DNA of 64,000 nt, taken from Tubulanus polymorphus. Taxonomy: Eukaryota; Nemertea; Palaeonemertea; Tubulaniformes; Tubulanidae. Below are positions 25,465-35,084 of this stretch, in pieces. Made by a program: the position numbers and the translations under genes. The notes under the pieces were generated by a model, which was not told the DNA's origin, ran no database searches, and saw only the letters and a list, made by a program, of their open reading frames with translations. Each line of letters opens with the position of its first letter. Within the stretch, counting starts at the first letter, position 1. The stretch lies in contig NC_134032.1 of the NCBI RefSeq assembly GCF_964204645.1, positions 16,613,572 to 16,677,571 of the forward strand. The letters run 5' to 3'.

Positions 25465-27470
25465 ATGGATTGCATATCGTCACTTAGTCAGCTCTCTGCA
25501 AAACTTCATTCCTTGTCACAACCAACAGTAGTATTATTTTCATGGATGGGTGAGCCCTCTGAAGGTGAAGCCATTCGGGCAGAACTGAAGAAACAACCAC
25601 AACAAAGTTTATCATCGACATCTGAAAAAATGTTGAGAAAAATGGAGCACTCCTCAAAGAAGATATCGACGAAAAACAAGTTACAGTTCTTGAATCGTTG
25701 TTGGAGGAATTTAAAGAACCGTACAAGAAAATTCTAGTGATAATCGAGAGAATTGAAGCAACTTTAGTCTAGAATCCGCAAGCGGTGAGGATTATGAAAA
25801 AGAATCGACAGAAATTGTTGACCACCGAACCACCACAAGAACAGTGCTACTTGATTTATCGATCAACAGGATGCTGAACCTATCAAAAAGAAATGGAAAG
25901 TAATATCATGATTCACACATGTAAAAAAGATATGACGATTGAGGACAAAGTAACGAAAGGAAACGTTCTGTCAAAATGATCATCGATATTTGATCCTTTG
26001 GAGCTTAGTAGGATCGTTGCACCATGAAAGCCCTTATGATTAAGCAATGGACAGAGAACATTGAAAGGGACGAAGAGTCAAAACGGGCGAATGGACAAAG
26101 ATCAGAAATTCCTTCAAACGTAGTAACGAAATAGTGATGGGGAATAGCAGTGTTTCCAATAAGAGCCAGGTCACAGGTCTCAGACCCGTCAGTCGTTTTT
26201 TTAAGGACTCGCCTGTTTTTTCAAACCAGCTTTCGTTTCAGGTACTGTGACATATTATGGGACCCTCCTGTTTTTCGAAGGGACCTGGCTTGTTAATTTC
26301 TTACTAAAAACACTGGATAGACGATTTGTTTTTGACCCACAACGAGAAGCGGAAATTGTGATCTTCACTGACGCATGTCCTGAAGTTGTAATCGGCCGCA
26401 TCAACTACAAACTACAGATTCGAAATATAAAAAGTAAATGTGACGGTACCTAGGAAAGAATAACAAGCAATGTTAAGGCATAGAATATAGCGAGCTAATT
26501 ACCGACACATATGGATCTATATATCCAAACATGAATGTTGGATTTGGTTCAGAAATATTGAAAACATTCGTACACAATAGAATGGAAAAGATAAAAGCGT
26601 TAACAAATGTTTCTGATTGGAATTCGCAGTCCAAAGGAGACTATCATGGCTGCTGGTAGTTAATGTCACTCGCAGTCCAAAGGAGACTATCATGGCTGCT
26701 GGTAGTTAATGTCACTTGCAGTCCAAAGGAGACTATCATGGCTGCTGGTAGTTAATGTCACTCGCAGTGTAAAAGGAAACCGTCATGGCTGCTGGTAGTT
26801 AATGTCACTCGCAGTCCAAAGGAGACCGTCATGGCTGCTGGTAGTTAATGTCACTTGCAGTCCAAAGGAGACCGTCATGGCTGCTGGTAGTTGATGTCAC
26901 TCGCAGTCCAAAGGAGACCGTCATGGCTGCTGGTAGTTGATGTCACTCGCAGTCCAAAGGAGACTATCATGGCTGCTGGTTGTTAATGTCACTCGCAGTC
27001 CAAAGGAGACTATCATGGCTGCTCATAGTTAACATCACTCGCAGGGTAAAAGGAAACCATCATGGCGTAAGGATGATTGAAACTGAACCAGTGATGTTGC
27101 AGACGATTCATTGATGAATACGTGTCATGGCTGCTGGTAGTTAATGTCACTCGCAGTCCAGAAGGAAACAAGGAATCTTGGGCGTTTGTAAAAACTCACA
27201 GATACACCATTGAAGAATTCTATGGCAGCTGGGCGTTATTATGGCAACAAATGTAGGCACAGACGGGATGATCTGCTCAGCTAAAGTAAGAACCACGTCC
27301 TGCGGAAGGTCACAACTAGAGTGACTCAGTACGAGGCGCCAACCATTGACCGTAATAATGAATCCGTTAGAAATAAATCGTGTGTAAACTCTATTTACCG
27401 CAAGGCCACAATATCTAGGATTCGCCAACAATTAGACGATGAAGATTCAGACTATGAGCCGAACTAGTGT
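25465..27470 (+). pseudogene. Decayed retroelement-like coding remnants
   Basis: Several short plus-strand stretches look like broken polyprotein. From about 25650 a frame gives LKEDIDEKQVTVLESLLEEF before a stop near 25773. The theme then resumes one frame over with ESASGEDYEKEST, a gag-like acidic/helical style. At about 26300-26400 a stretch includes REAEIVIFTDACPEV, loosely like a retroelement RNase H start. At about 27250 DGMICSAKVRTTS resembles the end of an integrase region of BEL/Pao-type elements. Frameshifts and stops separate the pieces, and a 46-bp minisatellite interrupts them. Family assignment is tentative. Confidence 0.3.
26625..27075. repeat. 46-bp tandem repeat, about ten copies
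   Basis: CGCAGTCCAAAGGAGAC recurs at 26625 and 26671 and onward at 46-bp spacing. Each unit ends TGGCTGCTGGTAGTTAATG. A detached unit lies at about 27125-27170, past a short non-repeat stretch. Confidence 0.93.
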
Positions 27471-27849
27471 ACGACATTCCTATCAAACATCTTATCCGTA
27501 GTTCAGATCTAGTATAAACATTGAGTGGGTGCGGCTTGAGACTAGTTCGCAGATAAGCTCATGATAACAGTCGTGAGATATACCTCCTTCCTGCCATAAT
27601 CTCGGGATCTCAAAATGTTGTGAGCAACTACCTAGAGATATGAAAAACGAAGTTTAACCAATAAATTAAAATAGTGATCCTGAATTTCCTGACGATTGAT
27701 CAATGATTAATAAAGAGAAAATCACATGTTGTCGAATCCTGGAGTCGTACAGAAAAACGAAAGTACCGTAAATACTAGTGCTACATTTCAGCGGTATCTA
27801 AAAAGTTGGTCCCATAATGTGATGGGTATCTGGATACGGACTAAACAGC

Positions 27850-28070
27850 TGTCCGGTTCCTGACTAAACTATCAGCTAAACTGCAGTCCAGTTATTGACT
27901 AAACGATGGACTACAGCGCAGTCCAGTTATTGACTAAAATATGGACTACAGCGCAGTCCAGTTATTGACTAAAATATGGACTACACCGCAGTCCAGTTAC
28001 TGATTAAAATATGGACTAAACTGCAGTCTGCTTACTGACTAAATGGACTGAACCGCGCAGTCCAGTTACT
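27850..28070. repeat. 35-bp tandem repeat
   Basis: GCAGTCCAGTTATTGACTAAA is repeated at about 27916, 27951 and 27986 (35-bp spacing), with more degenerate units on both sides. Confidence 0.88.
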
Positions 28071-28760
28071 TGATTTATTAAACATAAATCAGGATTTTCC
28101 ATCAAGTGCATTGGTCTGGAGGCCTAGACAGTTTAAACTGTTTATGTTGTAACTTATCTCTATTGACTGGATACAGCATTGCATATGAAAAAACATGATG
28201 AATATTTCAAAATTTCGGTGCAATTTCGACGATATTTGAAAACCAGAAACCAGGAAATGAAGTTACTTCCTCAAGTTCATTCACATCCACCAGAACCTCT
28301 ACTCACTATTCAATTCAATTCAAACTTTATTCACCATTAGAATTAATAGCAAATTAAATTGAGTTTAAGTTGAGTAATTTAGAATAGAATAAAAGACTAG
28401 AAACATAAAATGATATTTTCAAAATAAATTGAAATGAAATCAGTGTGAGACATAAATTGAGTTTTCCGAAATTAAAAAGAGGATTGGAATAAATTGACAT
28501 TTGATGATAGAAGATTGAGACAATTTGAAATTTAGTATCCAATAATGCGGAGATTTGAGATAAAATAATTGTGAATTTGAGATCAAATAATTTCAGATGT
28601 TGGAAATCAAATAATTTTAGATGCTTGTCACTAGAAATAATCGAGAATTTGATGAAGTAGAGTTTGTACTTACTCAAATCACAAAACGCGCCGAGGGATA
28701 AAGGATTGTGTCAGGACCTCGGCGATATTGATATTCAAAGTTGAATTTCCAATGTAGTTT
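28071..28760. other. No gene seen
   Basis: Very AT-rich; a minus-strand frame of 107 codons (28354-28677) is composed of F/I/L/K/S and is best explained by base composition. Confidence 0.4.
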
Positions 28761-28761
28761 T

Positions 28762-28862
28762 ACTGCTACTGTCACGTAGTTGGTCTGCTGCTGTCTCGTA
28801 GTTGGTCTGCTGCTGTCTCGTAGTTGGTCTGCTGCTGTCTCGTAGTTGGTCTGCTGTGCTGC
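28762..28862. repeat. 22-bp tandem repeat
   Basis: CTGCTGCTGTCTCGTAGTTGGT occurs about four times head to tail. The first copy is degenerate (CTGCTACTGTCACG). Confidence 0.88.
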
Positions 28863-29486
28863 TGTAATGTAAAAACAATGTTATACAAATCAAGAAAATC
28901 GAAAATTATTGATTCTAAGAAATAGCTAACTCGAGTTTCTATTAAATAATAATAATAATAATTAACATTAAATAATTGGGTATCATTATTTTCTAAATAT
29001 TAAATATAGAAGCCACCAGAATTAAGTTGAACGACGCTTCGAATGAAAGGTTTCTATGGATTCGAGTCATGGTTGAATAGACTGAGCTGTCTGTGTATTA
29101 CACCTAGGCATGTCAACTAGCCGCTTTAGCGGTAGAATTGAACAGCAGAAAAACTGGTTCCGAAAACTTGATAAACGGATTTAATAAATGTCCTCAATAA
29201 AATCGCAATAGCGTCCTCGTTATTACCAGAGCGAAATTGAAAATCAAATGTTGTAATTAACTTAAAAATAAAAACACAATTTGGACAATTTTGAGCAAAA
29301 AGAACGTCACAATGGAAATGTCATAATTAAACACCTATATAATATAATCCGAACTTTCGGAACTTAGGAAATTGTCTTACATAAAGCCGTATGCGAAACC
29401 TAAGGTCTATGTATACAATTTACAAGTAAGATTAATAAATAAATTTCATCCAAAGAAATAAAATAAAACGGATGACGTTTGCTTAC

Positions 29487-29570
29487 CTGAAAAATGGCCG
29501 AACTGGAAGGAGGGATCAGCTGACCTGAGTTTTTATACTGACATTGTGACGTCACTGATCCTGACCAATG
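29487..29570 (-). promoter_or_regulatory. Candidate minus-strand core promoter with CRE, TATA and first-exon splice donor
   Basis: Read on the minus strand, this stretch contains in order an inverted CCAAT box (29565-29569), a perfect palindromic CRE TGACGTCA (29547-29554), a TATA box TATAAAAA (29530-29537), a likely start region about 25-30 bp further (CCTTCCAGTTCGG), and then TTTTTCAG|GTAAGC, a good splice donor with the exon edge at 29487. Order and spacing fit a real RNA polymerase II promoter with a very short non-coding first exon. The gene it would drive extends to lower coordinates and is not identified. Confidence 0.5.
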
Positions 29571-29839
29571 AAAAGTACCAATATTACCGCCAAGTTTAGA
29601 AAATAATTTTCTGATGGGATTCGAACCTGATCAACGCCACAAAAAAGTCCATTTTGTTCGAATCCACGCAAATTCAATTAATATCACACTGGTGTGTCCT
29701 CAGTTTACCCCAGTTATCTGTTTAATTTAATCCGTTTGACAAAATGTTTAAGATTCATTCTGAAAATCGATTTTAAGCAAACTGAACACATACGAAATCA
29801 CATACGAGACAAACTGACACACCCGAGTTATTACCACCG

Positions 29840-29912
29840 ATCTATGGTCTAGCGGTTAGAATTCCCGCCTGGTAAACCGGAGACCACAGTTTCGAGTCCT
29901 GCCGGCACACAC
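29840..29912 (+). repeat. tRNA-derived sequence (SINE head or tRNA pseudogene)
   Basis: Contains an internal polymerase III A box (TGGTCTAGCGGTTAGA) and B box (TTTCGAGTCC) at tRNA spacing. The anticodon and T stems have mismatches and the acceptor ends (ACCGATC against GCCGGCA) pair poorly. It therefore does not fold as a functional tRNA and is better read as a SINE head or pseudogene. Confidence 0.55.
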
Positions 29913-30360
29913 GCTTCTTTATTTCACGGGACTTTGTAAGTTGCCCCAAGTCTTTTTCTTTTTTTGATATTTCAGATTGTGATGAGGGGTTGGCCTATTC
30001 GGTGATATTGATTTGAAGATGAAATAATTTAGTGGATAATGAATTTAGGAAAAAAGGTTACAGCACCACTGACCCATGTTTAAAACCTACAGAAATATTT
30101 CAGATGATGGATGTAATTTCAGAGGGTATAATTTGAAACGCCAATAAGAGCAGCCCCAAATTGTGATCAGTAGTGTGAGTGAGTGAACTCTGTGATGGCT
30201 CTCACTCTTAATTACGAATCTATTCAATTCTTATTCAATTCTTTTTATTCGTTTTTCTTGGTTTCAGTTGGTTTTCCTTTTAATCAGTATACATCTCTCC
30301 TCGGAATAAAACTATATTCTAGTCGCTGTCGCTGTTTAATTTTAAAATTTTCGTGTACAG

Positions 30361-30536
30361 AACTGAGCCCAAAAGATAACATGGAGACCTTTTGTCGTAC
30401 ACGCTACAAACAAATCTATCAGAGACCAGAGTCACATAAAATGGTTTTTCTTTATGACAGATATGATGAAGAGGGGGATGGAGATGACTCGTTCCAACGG
30501 GTGACCATTGACGAAAACAATTCTCAGCTCGTTTGA
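30361..30536 (+). CDS. Candidate terminal exon or small acidic protein, unrecognised
   Basis: A frame open on the plus strand contains METFCRTRYKQIYQ (ATG at 30381) and ends in an acidic tail (YDEEGDGDDSF, then NNSQLV) and a stop at 30536. A plausible splice acceptor (TTTTCGTGTACAG) lies just before 30361, so this may be the last exon of a gene rather than a free 51-residue ORF. The upstream continuation of the frame is hydrophobic and of poor quality. The 105-bp inverted-repeat arm begins 30 bp after the stop. No family is recognised. Confidence 0.3.
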
Positions 30537-30567
30537 GAAATAGATTTCATTAAGAATTGGTGTTTTC

Positions 30568-30672
30568 GTTTAATCTAGAGATGACTGACTGTTTCTGGGA
30601 CATTGAGGTTGGCTCTTAAAAGTGCCGTTTAACAATCGAGTTGAATCGTGTTTTGATTCAGATGCGTGATTC
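30568..30672 (-). repeat. Left arm of 105-bp inverted repeat
   Basis: Reverse complement of 31326-31430 with only two mismatches. A third, more diverged relative lies at about 33640-33720 in the orientation of the right arm. Confidence 0.95.
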
Positions 30673-30965
30673 TGGTCATGATCAGTAACTAGTAATTATT
30701 TAATTACAACCCTTTGATCAAATAGTGAGCACCATCACCTTAACTAATTAACAATTGATCACTTGACTCTCCTTTGATCTTCACTAATTACTAATTAATT
30801 ACTGATCACAAATTTTCCCTTAATCTTTTTCTAAAACAATAGAATAAAAGATTAAAGATTCTTTGATGTTTTCAAATAAAAGTATTTAATTAATGAGTTC
30901 AGTAATTAGTGTTTGAGGTTGATGTATAAATATCCGTGATTTCTGAATATTTTCAACATTGTAAA

Positions 30966-31340
30966 ATGGAACGTCAAACCGTTAACGACAAGAGCAGCTC
31001 CTCCATCTTCCTACAACAGAATTCTATAGACCAGATGAATGTCGATGATACAGTTATGAGTTTACAACGAGTTGAAATGAAGTTTCTTCGAGCAGCTCGT
31101 CAAATAGCGATACTGGAGAGGAAAGTTCATCAGTTCAGTGAACGTTATGAACGTATGAAGGAATTGAACACCGGGTACTCGGCGAGGATTCAATGGTTGT
31201 CACTCGCCAGTACGAAAGATGCTTTCTATTTGTACGCGCAGAATAAAACTACAGAAATTCACATGTTAAAACGACATCTCGGCGAAATACTCATCAATGA
31301 ATCTACTGATTCACCTCATATCAGTGAATCACGCATCTGA
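30966..31340 (+). CDS. Predicted coiled-coil protein of 124 residues, unrecognised
   Basis: Intronless frame. I chose the ATG at 30966 (context AAAATGGAAC) over one ten codons upstream because the extra residues add nothing recognisable. Residues about 30-70 (MSLQRVEMKFLRAARQIAIL onward) have heptad-like hydrophobic spacing with many charged residues, so an alpha-helical coiled coil is likely. There is no signal peptide or membrane segment. The last four codons and the stop lie inside the right arm of the 105-bp inverted repeat, and the left arm sits ~290 bp upstream of the start. The ORF is thus enclosed by a near-perfect inverted repeat. It may be a small gene trapped between two repeat copies or the cargo of an element. 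I do not recognise the family. Confidence 0.45.
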   Translation: MERQTVNDKSSSSIFLQQNSIDQMNVDDTVMSLQRVEMKFLRAARQIAILERKVHQFSERYERMKELNTGYSARIQWLSLASTKDAFYLYAQNKTTEIHMLKRHLGEILINESTDSPHISESRI

Positions 31341-31430
31341 ATCGAAACACGATTCAACTCGATTCTTAAACGGCACTTTTAAGAGCCAACCTCAATGTCC
31401 CAGAAACAGTCAGTCATCTCTAGATTAAAC
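31326..31430 (+). repeat. Right arm of 105-bp inverted repeat
   Basis: Starts GAATCACGCATCTGAATC and ends CTCTAGATTAAAC. The two-mismatch identity with the left arm implies recent duplication or gene conversion. From here to about 32045 the sequence continues as a dispersed repeat that is shared with about 33640-33965, with two later insertions (31450-31558 and about 31684-31905). Confidence 0.93.
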
Positions 31431-31449
31431 CCAATCTGTTTATATCTCT

Positions 31450-31558
31450 GGGTCCAGTTCCACAGTTCCGAGTTAAGATTTCACTCTGAGATAACTCATT
31501 GAAAATGAACTAACTTAAACTCATGTGAACTCTAACTCACAACTGTGGAACTGGGCTT
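31450..31558. mobile_element. MITE with CCAGTTCCACAGTT ends
   Basis: About 109 bp with terminal inverted repeats: CCAGTTCCACAGTT at the left and AACTGTGGAACTGG at the right. It is absent from the otherwise matching repeat at about 33735 (TATATTTCTGATATGAAG), which gives an empty site and shows that it is an insertion. The interior matches the reverse complement of 56786-56898. Confidence 0.85.
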
Positions 31559-31699
31559 GATATGAAGAGAAAACCTCCTTAAACCAAAGCAATCTTAATC
31601 TTTGGTGAGATCTAGAAGGGAGTTTCGATCTATTGGGCTAATAGCAGCGTCTAGTTGTAGAATCCACAATCACGAGATCAAACTTATATAATCGGGGAA

Positions 31700-31864
31700 A
31701 TCCCACAATTTGAATTTTTTACACGATGTAATTTATTGAAACGAAACCACAACGTTTCGGCTGTTGACTAACAGCCATCATCAGGTAGAATGTTAGTCAA
31801 CAGCCGAAACGTCGTGGTTTCGTTTTAACGAATCATTTCATATATAATTCGAATTGTGGAACTT
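31700..31864. mobile_element. Foldback element with Penelope-type hammerhead-like core
   Basis: A near-palindrome: CCACAATTTGAATT at the left returns as its complement at the right (AATTCGAATTGTGG), and inner arms of about 35 bp flank a ~20-bp loop. It lies within a ~220-bp segment missing from the related repeat at 33640, so it is an insertion. The paired GAAACGT..GTGGTTTCGTTT motif and the CTGATGA box match the minimal hammerhead motifs known from the flanking repeats of Penelope-like retroelements. Confidence 0.65.
31740..31784 (-). ncRNA. Minimal hammerhead-ribozyme-like motif
   Basis: On the minus strand CTGATGA (31778-31784) is followed by a 7-bp hairpin GGCTGTT-AGTC-AACAGCC (31759-31776), then GAAA (31755-31758), and a 3-bp helix ACG..CGT closing a 9-nt loop, ending in GTT as the possible cleavage triplet. 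That is the order of the hammerhead catalytic core with a very short stem III, as described for Penelope-like elements. One extra T lies between CTGATGA and stem II, which departs from the consensus and may weaken or abolish activity. Confidence 0.45.
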
Positions 31865-32490
31865 CTTCGATTATCTGCAGTGTACACGGATTAGAGTTTT
31901 TCATTCGAACTCAAACTTATATATAAAATTTCCAATTGTTTCAAAAGGATTTTTTTTTTGAAATAAATCCTCTTAAGACGGGCAATACACTTTTGGCCAG
32001 AAATATTAGAAAATATATAAGTTTTGATTTTGTCTAAACTGGTTTCAATGGATAATTTCTTTATCAAAGTCAACAGTCGATGAGTTTGAAGAATTATAGA
32101 GAAAGAAGTCATGAAACGCGCATAGTTTAGCTTAAGCTTTACCACTACAAACCGTGACTTGAAGTCGCACAGTTTTGATATCAATAGATCAGGCGAACGC
32201 GAGATTTGTAAAATGTTTTATCAATCCTGTACAGCATGATTCCCTAGAATGTACACCCCTGTGAATATGCCTGTAACGCATGTTTTAGAAAATAAATTAC
32301 AGGCTTTGTTGCACGGTAAACTGTGACGTAGCCGGGTAGAGAAAATTACAGGCATCATTTACAGTGCAAAATATGATTACATACTTCAGACCTTAATGTA
32401 GAAACTACTCTCAAGTCTTACATCAGAGTTCAACATTCACAGCTGACACGAGAGAGTATCGGCTTTAGTTGAATCGCAACGACAAAAACG

Positions 32491-33522
32491 ATGATAGTAA
32501 ATGAAACAGCCGCAGATCCTGCGCTGATTTGTTGCGGTAAATTCTGTGACGGTTCGGGCACGCTCTTAACATACAAGACGATCATGACATTAACTCGTGG
32601 CATATTTTATACAATCGGTATCATCTCAAACTGTCTCGCGTTTATCGTTATTCATCTGATGAAACTTAGAGGTAGCAGTATTCTATATTTGGAGATGTTG
32701 GCTGTAGCTGATTGTGTAAACTGTCTGACCGGTTTGTTCGGACGCGAGTTGATGATCGTTTCTTCCTCGTTGGAATTTATTCGCTACAATCACATTTATC
32801 AACAATACTTTCGTCATATTTATCTTTACGTGGACGCCATCTTCCAAATGACGACGACCACCAGTTCGTGGTTACTGTTCGCGTTGAGTTTAGACCGTTA
32901 TGTAGCTATTAGATTCCCACTGTCTGCTAGGAATATTTGCACGATTCGAAATGCATTTCGTGTTTCTGTTGCAATTTGGATTCTAACTTTTATTTCCGAT
33001 TTACCGACAATTTGGGATCTAGAAACATACTTTACGATGCCCGATCAGCCTTGTAAATATGTTGTACAAAGGAAATTCTTGCTTCAGAATAAAGAATACG
33101 CTTTGTATTACGATTTTGTATTCGGTAAAGTAGTGTTGAAGTTTATTCCGGGTTTGATTGTTTTAGGTTGTAATCTACATATGGCGATATTAGTTCGGTT
33201 GGCGGCTCGTCTGAGACACAAACTTCAACAAATCGACGTCAAAGATGAAGCTTCGACAAATAGTAAACAAGGACGACAAATAACTCTGACAATATTGGCT
33301 TTAAATATAGTATTTATGGTTGAATATGGAATGTCTTTAATAAACACATTTATACCGGCGATTTTACCCGATGGATACACATATCGCCCGTATCATTCGG
33401 GGCAGTTGTTACACGCTATTAATGCTATGATAAATTTATTCGTTTATTTAGGAATTCGAAGAGGTTTTGGAGAAACTTTAGTTTGGTTTTTGAGTTGTCA
33501 ACGTTTAGGAAACCGAGTGTAG
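32491..33522 (+). CDS. Class A (rhodopsin-like) G protein-coupled receptor, orphan
   Basis: Intronless, 343 residues, with seven hydrophobic segments. Class A landmarks: GIISNCLAF in TM1 (Asn47), LAVAD in TM2 (Asp74), SLDRYVAI at the end of TM3 (DRY 135-137), Trp163 in TM4 and Pro220 in TM5. The N-terminus carries a possible N-glycosylation site (NET) and no signal peptide. It departs from type: TM6 (ILALNIVFMVEYG) lacks the CWxP motif, TM7 has NLFVY (315-319) in place of NPxxY, and no Cys precedes TM3, although extracellular loop 2 has Cys188. Single-exon receptors of this kind are common in lophotrochozoan expansions of peptide-receptor-like GPCRs. The ligand cannot be inferred. The start at MIVNE is the only ATG that gives a complete extracellular N-terminus. 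Confidence 0.9.
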   Translation: MIVNETAADPALICCGKFCDGSGTLLTYKTIMTLTRGIFYTIGIISNCLAFIVIHLMKLRGSSILYLEMLAVADCVNCLTGLFGRELMIVSSSLEFIRYNHIYQQYFRHIYLYVDAIFQMTTTTSSWLLFALSLDRYVAIRFPLSARNICTIRNAFRVSVAIWILTFISDLPTIWDLETYFTMPDQPCKYVVQRKFLLQNKEYALYYDFVFGKVVLKFIPGLIVLGCNLHMAILVRLAARLRHKLQQIDVKDEASTNSKQGRQITLTILALNIVFMVEYGMSLINTFIPAILPDGYTYRPYHSGQLLHAINAMINLFVYLGIRRGFGETLVWFLSCQRLGNRV

Positions 33523-33639
33523 TTGATAAACAGGATAAAAGATCACAATACAAAAACTGAAATTGGTAGGTCGAACCCAGGACACCCCTGTACGTCATCT
33601 ATGCTGAGACTCCTGGAAAAAAAATTCAGCATTGACTTC

Positions 33640-33965
33640 AACTCGATTGTTAAACATCACTTTTAAGAGCCAACCTCAGGGTCCCAGAAACAGTCAGTCA
33701 TCGCTAGATTAAACCCAATCTGTTTATATTTCTGATATGAAGAGAAAATCTCCTTAAATCATAACCATTTTAGGTCAGGTCTGATAAAGAGATTTTGTCT
33801 AAATAAAGCTGTCTTTAGTTGTAGAACCCATGATCCTATGCTTACAAATCCAATATTTCCAGTTGTTTCAAGAGAATTGATTTGAAATCTGAATTCTCTG
33901 ACAATGGGCCCATATATATTGCGCCCAAAATGTTAGAAAATATGAAAGTTTTGATTCTGTCTGTC
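33640..33965 (+). repeat. Dispersed repeat, third copy
   Basis: Shares with 31360-32045 the segments CACTTTTAAGAGCCAACCTC, CAGAAACAGTCAGTCATC, GATATGAAGAGAAAA, and the far end GTTAGAAAATAT..GTTTTGATT. It lacks the two elements inserted in the other copy. Confidence 0.85.
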
Positions 33966-34189
33966 TGCAGGGGAAGCAAGAATGTCGATTTTACACATTT
34001 GATCATTGATAGCAAATAGACAAATATATGCTATATATAAAAGCTTATGTTGGTCACTAGGTATTAGTATCAAATAGACCGGATTCGAATCCGGGACAAT
34101 CCTGTCTCTATTCAACATCAGGAGCACTCAGAATCACAATCTCAGTAGTACAAGACCGGAGATTGCATTCGACGAATTAGATGATGACA

Positions 34190-34285
34190 AAAAAAGATAT
34201 ATCGAATGCAACCCTCACGGGACTTGAACCTACGACCCATTACATGCCAGACGTACGTGCTAACCACTAGACCGTATATCCCGAT
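34190..34285 (-). repeat. tRNA-derived SINE
   Basis: On the minus strand, A box (CGGTCTAGTGGTTAGC) and B box (GGTTCAAGTCCC) are at tRNA spacing with an imperfect tRNA fold. They are followed by a tail holding GCATTCGA..TCGAATGC as an inverted repeat around a T-run. The non-pairing acceptor stem argues against a functional tRNA. Confidence 0.6.
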
Positions 34286-34315
34286 TGGGTGTGTGAAAGG
34301 TTGGGTAGTCCTTAT

Positions 34316-34505
34316 AGTCAGTGGTGACCAGCAAGCTGCGTGGTGACTGGTGACCAGTCGAGTGTGGTGACTGGTGACCGGCAAGCTGCGTGGCGACTGG
34401 TGACCAGTCGAGTGTGGTGACTGGTGACCGGCAAGCTGCGTGGCGACTGGTGACCAGTCGAGTGTAATGACTGGTGACCGGCAAGCTGCGTGGCGACTGG
34501 TTGAC
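34316..34505. repeat. 50-bp tandem repeat
   Basis: GCAAGCTGCGTGG recurs at 34331, 34381, 34431 and 34481, exactly 50 bp apart. Each unit contains two CTGGTGACC motifs, so a ~25-bp sub-period is visible. Confidence 0.93.
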
Positions 34506-35084
34506 AATACACCATCATTCAAGTTAATAGTCCAACCATGGAAATACAAACTAAACTAATGTTGTTTACGCCCATGATCCAACCATAGACAACGAAGTCT
34601 ATAGCCCAACCATGGACTCTTAAACGTGGGAGTCCATGGCTCCTGCACTTAATACGTATCACTTTGGGGACTTGTCATCGCATAGTAGATTATTTTCGAG
34701 CGCCCTCCAACATCAATAATCACACTCATTACGATATCAATTTGTTTTGAGTTAATTGTTTGCCAGTTGACGAGATTTTGACAATGGGATAAAATCCAGG
34801 ATCGAATTACTGTTTTTATGACGTTGTAAGAGTTTCTACCTCAAGAACTATTTCACCAGATAATAGAGTTAAACCAAACACAGATAATTATCCGATAAAA
34901 ATATTGTATATTTTTTTCATATAAGATAAAATACAATGTAAATCGATACAATGGCTGGGATTGAGAACGAGATTATTATAAAACATATCACTGATTACTG
35001 GAGGAATATTCGTTATAACAGTCACCACTTTCTTTTCATATCAAATCGATGATTTGAATCAACAGGTGGATCAGTGGATAGTAA

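Noticed and set aside
28354-28677. 107-codon minus-strand frame
   Set aside because: Composition (F, I, L, K, S) mirrors AT-rich DNA; no domain, splice signal or start context.
29840-29912. Functional tRNA gene
   Set aside because: A and B boxes are present but acceptor, anticodon and T stems contain mismatches; treated as a tRNA-derived repeat. The same applies to 34190-34285 and 36200-36300.
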